DNA from: Maribacter aquivivus
GTDB lineage: Bacteria > Bacteroidota > Bacteroidia > Flavobacteriales > Flavobacteriaceae
NCBI RefSeq assembly: GCF_900142175.1
Contig: NZ_FQZX01000001.1
Coordinates: forward strand, 186,001 to 250,000
DNA: 64,000 bases
Direction: 5' to 3'
The first letter of the stretch is position 1; each line of letters opens with the position of its first letter. Below are positions 1 to 8,233 of this stretch, piece after piece. The notes below the pieces were generated by a model that was not told the origin of the DNA, searched no databases, and saw nothing but the letters and a program-made list of their open reading frames with translations. Position numbers and translations under genes: made by a program.

Positions 1-2
1 GG

Positions 3-548
3 TTACTAGCGAATAACCCTAACATTACTAGCTTTTCATTAAAAACAATAGATTTTGATGGCAAAAAACTTAAGGATATGTCTTCTGCATCTGTCATCAC
101 CTTTAAAATTCAGGAATTTGTACCAACAGACAAACCAGAATTAGATGGAAAAAAGCAAGTTTTACTAGGTTTTACCAGTCATGGCTGGATCAACGAATAC
201 GGAATTGATTTCAATAAAATAAAATGGTTTTTAATTGATGAAGCAGAATGGACAAACATGATGATTTCTTATGTAAAAGTTGCATCAGGCGAAACAAATA
301 ATTCAGAAGTCGAATCTACTATAACTAATGGAAGAATAGTTAATAAAGGAGTTAGGCTTAAAAATAAAATGTCCATCCCGTTTTATCAACTTTCAGGAGA
401 TATGTATGTAGTAACCGATTATTCTAATGAGATGAAATTTGTTTACAACGAAAAATCATTAGGCATTTTCCTAAAAGATACCGGAGACCTAGTTCAAATA
501 AAAAGAAGCAGTTTAATTGAATTACATGAATTCTTTTTTGAAGAATAG
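3..548 (+). CDS. Unknown protein, 5' end outside the window
   Basis: I do not recognise this protein. The reading frame stays open from base 3, well upstream of the first ATG at 78, so the gene almost certainly starts before the window and only its last ~180 codons are seen. The visible part is soluble, with alternating hydrophobic strands and many Lys, Asn and Glu residues, and no signal peptide or membrane segment. It ends in a Phe/Glu-rich tail. The next gene is on the opposite strand and converges on it, 73 bases away. A shorter gene starting at the internal ATG is the alternative, but the upstream codons look just as coding. Confidence 0.7.
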   Translation, partial: LLANNPNITSFSLKTIDFDGKKLKDMSSASVITFKIQEFVPTDKPELDGKKQVLLGFTSHGWINEYGIDFNKIKWFLIDEAEWTNMMISYVKVASGETNNSEVESTITNGRIVNKGVRLKNKMSIPFYQLSGDMYVVTDYSNEMKFVYNEKSLGIFLKDTGDLVQIKRSSLIELHEFFFEE

Positions 549-621
549 TAATAAATAAGCAAGCTCCTTAACCAAAAGCAATATCAATAAAAGTATACAT
601 GGAGCGTTGTAAATGGTAATA

Positions 622-1518
622 TTAAACCACCGCTGCAATATCAACCGATACATGCAATTTACTCTGACCACTACCATACACTACTCCTTTTAAAGGCGGT
701 ACATCATAATAATCTCTACCCCAACCTACTACAATATGCTGGTCTTTGGGTATTTGGTTATTGGTAGGGTCAAAATCTACCCAACCAAAACCTGGTATAA
801 AAATAGCGAACCATGCATGCGATGCATCTGCACCTACCAACTTCTTTTTACCCGGGGCAGGTAATGTTTCTATATACCCACTTATATACCTAGCTGGTAA
901 ACCAACCGAACGTATGCAGGCAATGGCAATTTGGGCGAAATCTTGACAGACACCCTTCTTCTCTTTCATTACCTCTTCTATCGGAGTAGATATTGTGGAG
1001 AATTCTGAATCAAAATCAAAATCTGTATAAATACGTTGCATCAATTCATAAGCGGCTTCAAATACAGACCTATCCCCTTTAAAAGAAACCTCAGCATAAT
1101 CACGTATCGCCTTATCTGTTCTTCTTATAAAAATAGATTCTAATATGTATTGCTTAGCCTCTAGAATTTCTGGGTGCATGCCATTTAATGCTGCCAATGC
1201 ATCGTTCATCGTTATACTCTTACAGGCATCACTATTGAAAGATTCTTGAAACTGAGCGTATGCTCTTTTAATTTTACTCCGAGTAGTAACCTTTAAGGTT
1301 TTATGTTCTGTCTGTATAGAAAAACGGGTAATATAATTACCGAAAAAATCTACTCGCTCACTTATTTCTGCCGGTTCTGGCGAAATATCAATACTGTATT
1401 CCAACAACTCTTGCCCTTTAGATTCTCTTGGGCGTAGCGTTGCTATATTATGACAATAGCTTACAGGAGCATTATAATCGTACTTAGTAATATGTGTAAC
1501 GTTAAATATCATAATCAA
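622..1518 (-). CDS. Transglutaminase-like cysteine peptidase-fold protein
   Basis: A 298-residue protein with a bacterial transglutaminase N-terminal beta domain (residues ~1-85) followed by a transglutaminase-like core. The papain-like triad is visible: Cys191 in GVCQDFAQ, His234 in DASHAWFA and Asp250 in WVDFDPTN. Members of this group are thought to cleave or form amide bonds, but substrates are unknown. Its start overlaps the stop of the upstream ATP-grasp/alpha-E gene by four bases (ATGA), which indicates translational coupling, and a larger transglutaminase-DUF2126 gene lies further upstream. Family assignment is sure; the reaction is not known. Confidence 0.9.
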   Translation of the reverse strand: MIMIFNVTHITKYDYNAPVSYCHNIATLRPRESKGQELLEYSIDISPEPAEISERVDFFGNYITRFSIQTEHKTLKVTTRSKIKRAYAQFQESFNSDACKSITMNDALAALNGMHPEILEAKQYILESIFIRRTDKAIRDYAEVSFKGDRSVFEAAYELMQRIYTDFDFDSEFSTISTPIEEVMKEKKGVCQDFAQIAIACIRSVGLPARYISGYIETLPAPGKKKLVGADASHAWFAIFIPGFGWVDFDPTNNQIPKDQHIVVGWGRDYYDVPPLKGVVYGSGQSKLHVSVDIAAVV

Positions 1519-4076
1519 ATAGGAAAAGACTGCGTAAACAATTGGGTCTGCTTGTCTGTATGATTGAAATAGGTGTTGGAAATGGACTGCGATGCCTTGT
1601 ACAACAAATCTGAAAGCTCCTCTAAAAGCGTATCTAAATCTTCACGTTTAAAATCTGTTTCTGATTTGGTCATTGCCAACTTTGTAGACTCTGCCAACCT
1701 CAACTTAGAAAATGCCTCGAAAATATACTTTTGATAATTATTTAATTGATGGTCATGTTTAGAATGTGGTAAACGTGCAATATCTTTTTGAATGCGATTG
1801 ATCATAAAAGTTAACGATCGCGCATAATCTAAATCTAACACTACCAAATCTAACACATGTGCCAACTCTATATGAGAGCGATAACTGTATCTATAAATAT
1901 TTAAGCTTTCATGACTGGTCAATAAATACTCAAGCAAATCATACTCAACCTGCTCATCATATTTTATAGTCAATAAGGCTCTGCATTTGGTAATATTTAA
2001 AGTGCTTTGCTCTAATTGTAAGCCTATGAAGTATAACAACAAACCTTGTTGTACCATAATGCTTTCTTCAATCAATCCCATAAATGCAATTAAACGTGTA
2101 ATCAATTGATTTAGGACTTTGAGAATTTTATTTATGGAGTGATCATCACCATCTACCAAGGAGTTCCAAATTTTTTGGATATTCTCAAATACACGCCACA
2201 TATCCGAGGACCATAAATTACGGATGGAATAATAGGAGTTCCCGAACATACTAATGGTATGTGCCAAACTACCTATTCTGTTTTTATCAAGAATTACCGA
2301 CAACATTTCTTCATACGGATTATCCATTGCCAGCTTACCGTTCTTATCCTTTTCTACAAAACCTGGGTATGTGCCCGTTAACTGAGTAACTGCCTTAAAC
2401 AGTACTTTAAGCTTCTCAGAATCTGGCTTTTCATCTCTATTCTGCACTATTGCCATTTGGCGCATTACCGTACGCAAAAATCGTGCATTGACCAATGTAC
2501 GACCTACATAACGACCTGCCCAATATAAATTCTCTGCTGTTAAGCTTGGTAGATCATCAAGACCAGAAATAGCTATCGATGATTTCTTTTGCCAATGCCT
2601 ATTTTTATCTTCTTTTATTTCTGCATCATCTAAAATCCAAAAATCTTTACTGGTACCTCCTCTTTGGTTTGAAACTCTTACAGTTTCGCCATCGGGTGCT
2701 ACTCGTACCAAACCGCCAGGCATAACAGAATACTCACCTTTTGATGCGATACAAAATGATCTAGCGACCACATTTCTAGGTTCTAGTTTATCTTTGGAAA
2801 GATTAGGTGCGGTTGAAAAATTAATTCGCTCTTGCGCAACAAAACGATAAGGGCGCTCTATAATAACTTTTTTAAGCTCTTCTAATTCTTTAGCGCTCAT
2901 TTGCTCACAAAAGTATATACTCTCTCTATTGGTGCGATCTATTCTCTTTATTACCAATTCAGATATATGCTCTAGTACATAGTTTCTTTCTTTCTCTTGT
3001 CCACACCACCAAGACGCAATCTGAGGTAATTTTAATTCTTCCTTCAAAAAATACTTTGCAATTGCAGGCATGAATGGAATCAATCCTGGATTTTCAATTA
3101 CCCCGCTTCCAATAGGATTGATGACAGCTACATTTTTTCTTCGTACTACATCTAGTAATCCGGCAACGCCCAAATGGGAATCTTCACGCAGTTCTAAGGG
3201 ATCTGTAAACGCATCGTCTACTCTACGTAAAACGACATCTATCTGCTTTAAACCTTGCAATGATTTCATCCACAGAAAACCATCTCTCACTACTAAGTCA
3301 TTACCCTGAACTAACGGGTAGCCTAAGAACGAAGCCATATAGGCATGCTCAAAATACGTTTCGTTATGTGAACCGGGTGTAAGAATTACAATTGTAGGAT
3401 TTTCTTTTTTACCAGGCGCCGCATCAATAAGCATTTGATTGAATTCTTGAAAGAAGCCAGACAATCGCTTTACCTTCATTTCGGCGTACATATCTGAAAG
3501 AATTCTACTAGTAGTAGATCTATTCTCCAATGCATACCCCATACCTGAAGGTGCTTCTGTACGATCATTTACTACCCACAATCGCCCATCTGTACCACGG
3601 CAAAGATCTGCTGCATAAATGGATAGATACTGTTCTATTTTAAGTTCCATACCAGAACATTGCCTTAGAAAACCACGGTGACCATAAATAACCTCATAGG
3701 GCACAATGCCATTTTTTATCAGCTTTCGTTCGCCATAGACATCTTTAAGAACCAAATTGAGCAATTCTGCCCTTTGCTTTAAGCCTGCCTCTACTTTTGT
3801 CCACTCATCTTGGTGCAACATAAAAGGAACCACGTTCAGGTTCCAAGGTCTATGTAAACCTTTTGGGTCATTATAAACATTATAGGTGACACCGTTCTCT
3901 GATAACAACCAGTCAATATCTTTTTGACGGGCGGTCAATCCTGTTATTCCTAAAGTGTCAAATTCGGTTAATAATTTATTCCAATAGGGCTTCATTCCAT
4001 TGTTCAATGAATACATTTCATCATTGCCCTTTTGGGTATCATAATTATTAAACCAGCGCGTTTTTGTTGTTGGCAT
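1515..4076 (-). CDS. Circularly permuted ATP-grasp / alpha-E fusion protein
   Basis: 853 residues. The N-terminal ~480 residues match the circularly permuted ATP-grasp type 2 family (formerly DUF404/DUF407), with typical segments such as RPWNLNVVPF, GLKQRAELLN, LKDVYGERKL and YGHRGFLRQCSG. The C-terminal ~300 residues match the helical alpha-E family (DUF403), with SLAHTISMFGNSYYSIRNLW. Many genomes encode these as two adjacent genes; here they are fused. The ATP-grasp half is predicted to join a carboxylate to an amine using ATP. It sits between two transglutaminase-like genes, overlapping the downstream one by four bases and 11 bases after the upstream one. The product is not known. Confidence 0.9.
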   Translation of the reverse strand: MPTTKTRWFNNYDTQKGNDEMYSLNNGMKPYWNKLLTEFDTLGITGLTARQKDIDWLLSENGVTYNVYNDPKGLHRPWNLNVVPFMLHQDEWTKVEAGLKQRAELLNLVLKDVYGERKLIKNGIVPYEVIYGHRGFLRQCSGMELKIEQYLSIYAADLCRGTDGRLWVVNDRTEAPSGMGYALENRSTTSRILSDMYAEMKVKRLSGFFQEFNQMLIDAAPGKKENPTIVILTPGSHNETYFEHAYMASFLGYPLVQGNDLVVRDGFLWMKSLQGLKQIDVVLRRVDDAFTDPLELREDSHLGVAGLLDVVRRKNVAVINPIGSGVIENPGLIPFMPAIAKYFLKEELKLPQIASWWCGQEKERNYVLEHISELVIKRIDRTNRESIYFCEQMSAKELEELKKVIIERPYRFVAQERINFSTAPNLSKDKLEPRNVVARSFCIASKGEYSVMPGGLVRVAPDGETVRVSNQRGGTSKDFWILDDAEIKEDKNRHWQKKSSIAISGLDDLPSLTAENLYWAGRYVGRTLVNARFLRTVMRQMAIVQNRDEKPDSEKLKVLFKAVTQLTGTYPGFVEKDKNGKLAMDNPYEEMLSVILDKNRIGSLAHTISMFGNSYYSIRNLWSSDMWRVFENIQKIWNSLVDGDDHSINKILKVLNQLITRLIAFMGLIEESIMVQQGLLLYFIGLQLEQSTLNITKCRALLTIKYDEQVEYDLLEYLLTSHESLNIYRYSYRSHIELAHVLDLVVLDLDYARSLTFMINRIQKDIARLPHSKHDHQLNNYQKYIFEAFSKLRLAESTKLAMTKSETDFKREDLDTLLEELSDLLYKASQSISNTYFNHTDKQTQLFTQSFPI

Positions 4077-4087
4077 TACCTCTTCAA

Positions 4088-7000
4088 TTACTTCTTACGT
4101 AAATCTGTTACATGCGGATACTCTGGGTTAATCGGCATCTCTTTGTATACAAATGTATTTGAACCTGACTTAGGTTCTACCATTCTACCCGTAAAATTTG
4201 TTGAAGCGACCAATTCTGTAGGTGTTACCGCATCTTGTGTTACCCCAATATCCCAAAATCTGTTGATTCTGCGCGATTCTGCTTCTAAACTGTTTACAGG
4301 GTATGTATCATAAGAACGCCCACCTGGGTGCGCTACAAAATATGTACAACCACCAATAGACTTCTTGTTCCAATCATCAACAATATCGAAAACTAGCGGA
4401 GTGTCTACACCGATAGTTGGGTGTAATGCCGACCATGGTTCCCATGCTTTGAAACGAACACCAGCAACATACTCTCCTTTTGTACCGGTTGAGCTGAGCT
4501 CTATTTTTACCCCATTACAGGTCAATATATATCGCTTACTATTAAAATTATTCACTTTTACCTGTACACGTTCTAATGAAGAATCTACATAACGCGATGT
4601 ACCACCACCGGTCATTTCTTCCCCAAGCACATTCCAAGGTTCTATCGCCATACGCAATTCCATCTGAATTGAATTTATTTCTACCATACCGTATAATGGA
4701 AAACGGAATTCAAAAAATGGATCAAACCAATCTAGCTTAAACGGATAACCCGCGTCATTCAATTGCGTTACGATATCTTTTATATCTTCTTTTACATAAT
4801 GCTCTAGCAAGAACTTATCATGCAACTCTGTACCCCAACGTACCAAATCATGCTTATACGGTTTTTTCCAAAACCAAGATACTAAAGTACGTACCAGTAA
4901 CATTTGCATTAAGCTCATTTGTGCATGTGGTGGCATATCAAAAGCACGTAGTTCTAATATACCTAAGCGACCAGAAGAAGAATCTGGCGAGTATAATTTA
5001 TCTATACAGAATTCTGCCCTGTGGGTGTTTCCCGTAATATCTGTTAATAGGTGACGGAATAATCGGTCGGTAATCCAAAACGGCACTTCTTTATCGTCTG
5101 GTATTTGAGAAAAGGCGATTTCAAGTTCGTACAAATTCTCTAATCTTGCCTCATCTACTCGTGGCGCTTGACTTGTAGGCCCTATAAATGCACCTGAAAA
5201 TAGGTAAGATAAGCCTGGGTGATGCTGCCAGAATGTTAATAGGCTACGTAATAATTGAGGGTTTCGTAATAGCGGACTATCAGCTGGCGTTACGCCGCCC
5301 AAGGTTACATGGTTACCACCACCTGTACCGGTGTGTTTGCCATCTAACATAAATTTTTCTGTTCCTAAACGGGCTTGTTTGGCTTCGGCATAAAGTGTCA
5401 ACGTATTATCTGTTAATTCTTGCCAGTTTTTTGCCGGATGCACATTTACCTCGATCACCCCTGGATCAGGTGTCACCTTTAACACCTCTAACCTATTATC
5501 TCTTGGCGGTTCGTAACCCTCCAAAATAACAGGCACTTTTAATTCTTTCGCAGTAGCTTCAATACATGCTACCAAATCTAAAAAGTCTTCTGCACTGTCT
5601 AACGGCGGTAAGTATAAAAATAATTTTTTCTCACGAACCTCCGCGCAAATTGCTGTACGTACATAAGGGTGCTTTCTTGGGTGCGAAGTAGATTTTAACT
5701 TCATTCGCTTTTGTAAAGCATCGCCAGTTGTTGGTAAATCTGGAGTATTTTCAAACAGCTCTACCTCTGCCGTTGGCTCTGACGGAATTGGTGGGTCTTT
5801 TGGTAATGCGGCTAAAGGCAAACGCAAGCCAATTGCCGAATTACCTGGAGTAAGCAACAAATTCTTATTTCTGAACTCCCATTTATTGGTAATCCATTTA
5901 TCCTCTTTTTTAATTAACGGGTATACATGACCTACCGTTTTGCCTAAACCTTGTTCTAAAATCTCCCCTAATTTTCTACGAAGGTGGCTATCGTCTTTAT
6001 TATATTTTTTCGGGTTTACATCTACAGGTAGTTTTCCCTCTTCCCACAAGAAATAAAAAGCATCTTCATAAGCAGGAATTATACTATTGGTTTTACAACC
6101 CAAATAGCCACCCAAAGTCTTTAAAAATCGTTTGGTAATATTCCTAGGCATTTTATATTCCTCAGAAAATGATGCCAATAAGCTTGGGTCTTTCCAAATT
6201 GGTTTTCCGTCTTTTCTCCAATGTATGCCAATTAACCATCTAGGTAGCGCTTCACCCGGGTACCATTTACCTTGCGCGTGATGCAACAATCCGCCTTTAC
6301 CAAAAACCTCTAATAATCTAATAGATAATTTACTTGCCAATTCTCTTTTATGTTCACCATCTGCAGCAGTATTCCACTCTTCAGACTCCATATCATCTAT
6401 AGAAACGAACGTAGGCTCACCACCCATGGTTAAACGAACATCATTTGCCTGTAGTTCTTCTTCTACCTTAAAGCCAAGATTGTAAATAGCGTTCCATTGC
6501 TCATCGGTATATGGTTTTGTCACCCTCGGAGATTCGAATATTCTAGTAACCGAATTATCGAATTCAAAGGTGGTTTCTGCAAAATCTGTGAATCCGCTTA
6601 CGGGGGCTGCACTTTCATAAGAAGGTGTACAAGCCAACGGTATATGACCTTCACCAGTAAAAAGACCAGATGTGGGATCTAAACCTACCCATCCTGCTCC
6701 TGGTAAATATACTTCTGCCCATGCATGTAAATCTGTAAAATCTTCTTCAGGACCAGACGGACCGTCCAATGATTTTTCATCTGATTTCAATTGCACTAAA
6801 TATCCTGACACAAAACGTGCCGCCAAACCTAAATGACGAAGTACTTGTACCAATAGCCAAGCAAAATCTCTACAAGAACCCAATTTAGCCTCTAGCGTTT
6901 CTTCACATGTTTGCACACCAGGCTCCATACGTAAGGTATAGTTCAGGTAAGTATACAAGTTGCTATTAAGATTTATTAAGAAATCGATACTTCTAAGCGG

Positions 7001-7411
7001 AGTTAAATCTATTTTAGAGAGATACTCTTTTAATAACGGACCACTTTCCACTTTTTCTAAATAAGGTAAAAGCTCCTTTTTAGCTTCTTCAGAATACTTA
7101 AAAGGAAACTCTTCACAAGCTTCTTCTACGAAAAAATCGAACGGATTAATGGTCTTTAAATCTGCAATGATTTCTACATCAACAGAAAGTTCAGTGGTCT
7201 TATCTGGGAACACGATACGAGCCATGTAATTACCAAATGGATCTTGCTGCCAATTAAAGAAATGATTCTCTGGTTTTATTTTTATTGAATACGCCTCTAT
7301 AGGTGTTCTACTATGTGGCGCAGGGCGTAACCTGAATATGTGAGGAGATAGATTTATACTTCTATCATAGATATATTTCGTCTTGTGTTTAATTGCAACT
7401 TTTAATGCCAT
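4088..7411 (-). CDS. Large transglutaminase-like protein with C-terminal DUF2126
   Basis: 1107 residues, first gene of the three-gene cluster. Residues 1-270 are a transglutaminase N-terminal domain plus core, with Cys180 in LGSCRDFAW, His229 in DLHAWAE and Asp245 in VGLDPT. The remaining ~800 residues are DUF2126, including a conserved GTGGGNHVTLGG segment and an Arg/Glu-rich core. DUF2126 has been proposed in the literature to be an amidoligase-like domain; I state that from memory and as prediction only. The set transglutaminase-DUF2126, ATP-grasp/alpha-E and a second transglutaminase is a known conserved neighbourhood. About 250 bases separate its start from the divergent DUF4287 gene, so its promoter should lie there. 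Confidence 0.9.
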   Translation of the reverse strand: MALKVAIKHKTKYIYDRSINLSPHIFRLRPAPHSRTPIEAYSIKIKPENHFFNWQQDPFGNYMARIVFPDKTTELSVDVEIIADLKTINPFDFFVEEACEEFPFKYSEEAKKELLPYLEKVESGPLLKEYLSKIDLTPLRSIDFLINLNSNLYTYLNYTLRMEPGVQTCEETLEAKLGSCRDFAWLLVQVLRHLGLAARFVSGYLVQLKSDEKSLDGPSGPEEDFTDLHAWAEVYLPGAGWVGLDPTSGLFTGEGHIPLACTPSYESAAPVSGFTDFAETTFEFDNSVTRIFESPRVTKPYTDEQWNAIYNLGFKVEEELQANDVRLTMGGEPTFVSIDDMESEEWNTAADGEHKRELASKLSIRLLEVFGKGGLLHHAQGKWYPGEALPRWLIGIHWRKDGKPIWKDPSLLASFSEEYKMPRNITKRFLKTLGGYLGCKTNSIIPAYEDAFYFLWEEGKLPVDVNPKKYNKDDSHLRRKLGEILEQGLGKTVGHVYPLIKKEDKWITNKWEFRNKNLLLTPGNSAIGLRLPLAALPKDPPIPSEPTAEVELFENTPDLPTTGDALQKRMKLKSTSHPRKHPYVRTAICAEVREKKLFLYLPPLDSAEDFLDLVACIEATAKELKVPVILEGYEPPRDNRLEVLKVTPDPGVIEVNVHPAKNWQELTDNTLTLYAEAKQARLGTEKFMLDGKHTGTGGGNHVTLGGVTPADSPLLRNPQLLRSLLTFWQHHPGLSYLFSGAFIGPTSQAPRVDEARLENLYELEIAFSQIPDDKEVPFWITDRLFRHLLTDITGNTHRAEFCIDKLYSPDSSSGRLGILELRAFDMPPHAQMSLMQMLLVRTLVSWFWKKPYKHDLVRWGTELHDKFLLEHYVKEDIKDIVTQLNDAGYPFKLDWFDPFFEFRFPLYGMVEINSIQMELRMAIEPWNVLGEEMTGGGTSRYVDSSLERVQVKVNNFNSKRYILTCNGVKIELSSTGTKGEYVAGVRFKAWEPWSALHPTIGVDTPLVFDIVDDWNKKSIGGCTYFVAHPGGRSYDTYPVNSLEAESRRINRFWDIGVTQDAVTPTELVASTNFTGRMVEPKSGSNTFVYKEMPINPEYPHVTDLRKK

Positions 7412-7662
7412 AATGTGGTGGGATTTCAGTACTACCTAATATAAGCACTAATATCAGCAATTACAGAACACAATGTCTTAATCGCCAAATTTTTATACAT
7501 ATTAGAGTTGCAGCGATTTTTATTGATAGATTCTTAATGTGATGATAGAATTGTTGTTTTTTCTTTGGATGGGATAATGGAGCAAGGGCGATGATTTAAG
7601 AGAAGTACATTAAAAAACTTTTAATTTTTGTACTTTGATATCTTCAACCAAACCTTAAAAAA

Positions 7663-8205
7663 ATGGAAAAGGCACTGCAAACCATGATTGATAATATGCC
7701 CGAGAAAACGGGCAAATCTTTAAACGAATGGAAAGTTGTTTTAAAAACGAAATCGTTTACCAAACATTCTGAAGGTGTCAATTTTCTAAAAAAGGAGCAT
7801 GGAGTTACACACGGTTTTGCTAATACCATAGTCACCTTGTCCAAAGAGGAGAACAATTCACCAGCTGATTTGGTTCACCAACAATTTAAAGGCAAGGAAA
7901 ACCTAATCCCAATTTACGAAGCACTTTTAAACGTTGTAAAAAGTTTAGGTGGTGATGTTACGATCACACCTAAAAAAACCACCGTAAGTATTATTCGCAA
8001 AAAACAATTTGCACTAATAAAACCTGCAACCAAAACAAGAATAGACCTCGGACTCAAAATCAAAGATAAGCCTACCGCTAACCGACTAGAATCATCTGGA
8101 CCATTTGGTTCAATGTGTACACATAGAGTTCAAATTACTGGAGCTAACCAAGTGAATGATGAATTAATTGCTTGGTTGAAGGAGGCTTATGAAAAAGCGG
8201 AGTAA
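7663..8205 (+). CDS. DUF4287 / DUF5655 domain protein
   Basis: 180 residues, cytoplasmic. The N-terminal ~65 residues match DUF4287, with GKSLNEWKVVL, SEGVNFLKKEHGVTHGFAN and a conserved TLSKE. The C-terminal ~100 residues match DUF5655, with FALIKPATKTRIDLGL and a final helix. This two-domain arrangement is common in Bacteroidota and Actinobacteria; no biochemical function is established. The ATG at 7663 follows a TACTTTG sequence at 7631-7640 that resembles a Bacteroidota -7 box one base short. The next gene starts 28 bases downstream on the same strand. Confidence 0.88.
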   Translation: MEKALQTMIDNMPEKTGKSLNEWKVVLKTKSFTKHSEGVNFLKKEHGVTHGFANTIVTLSKEENNSPADLVHQQFKGKENLIPIYEALLNVVKSLGGDVTITPKKTTVSIIRKKQFALIKPATKTRIDLGLKIKDKPTANRLESSGPFGSMCTHRVQITGANQVNDELIAWLKEAYEKAE

Positions 8206-8233
8206 GTTTGTTTAGTTCTTGACAAAAAATACA

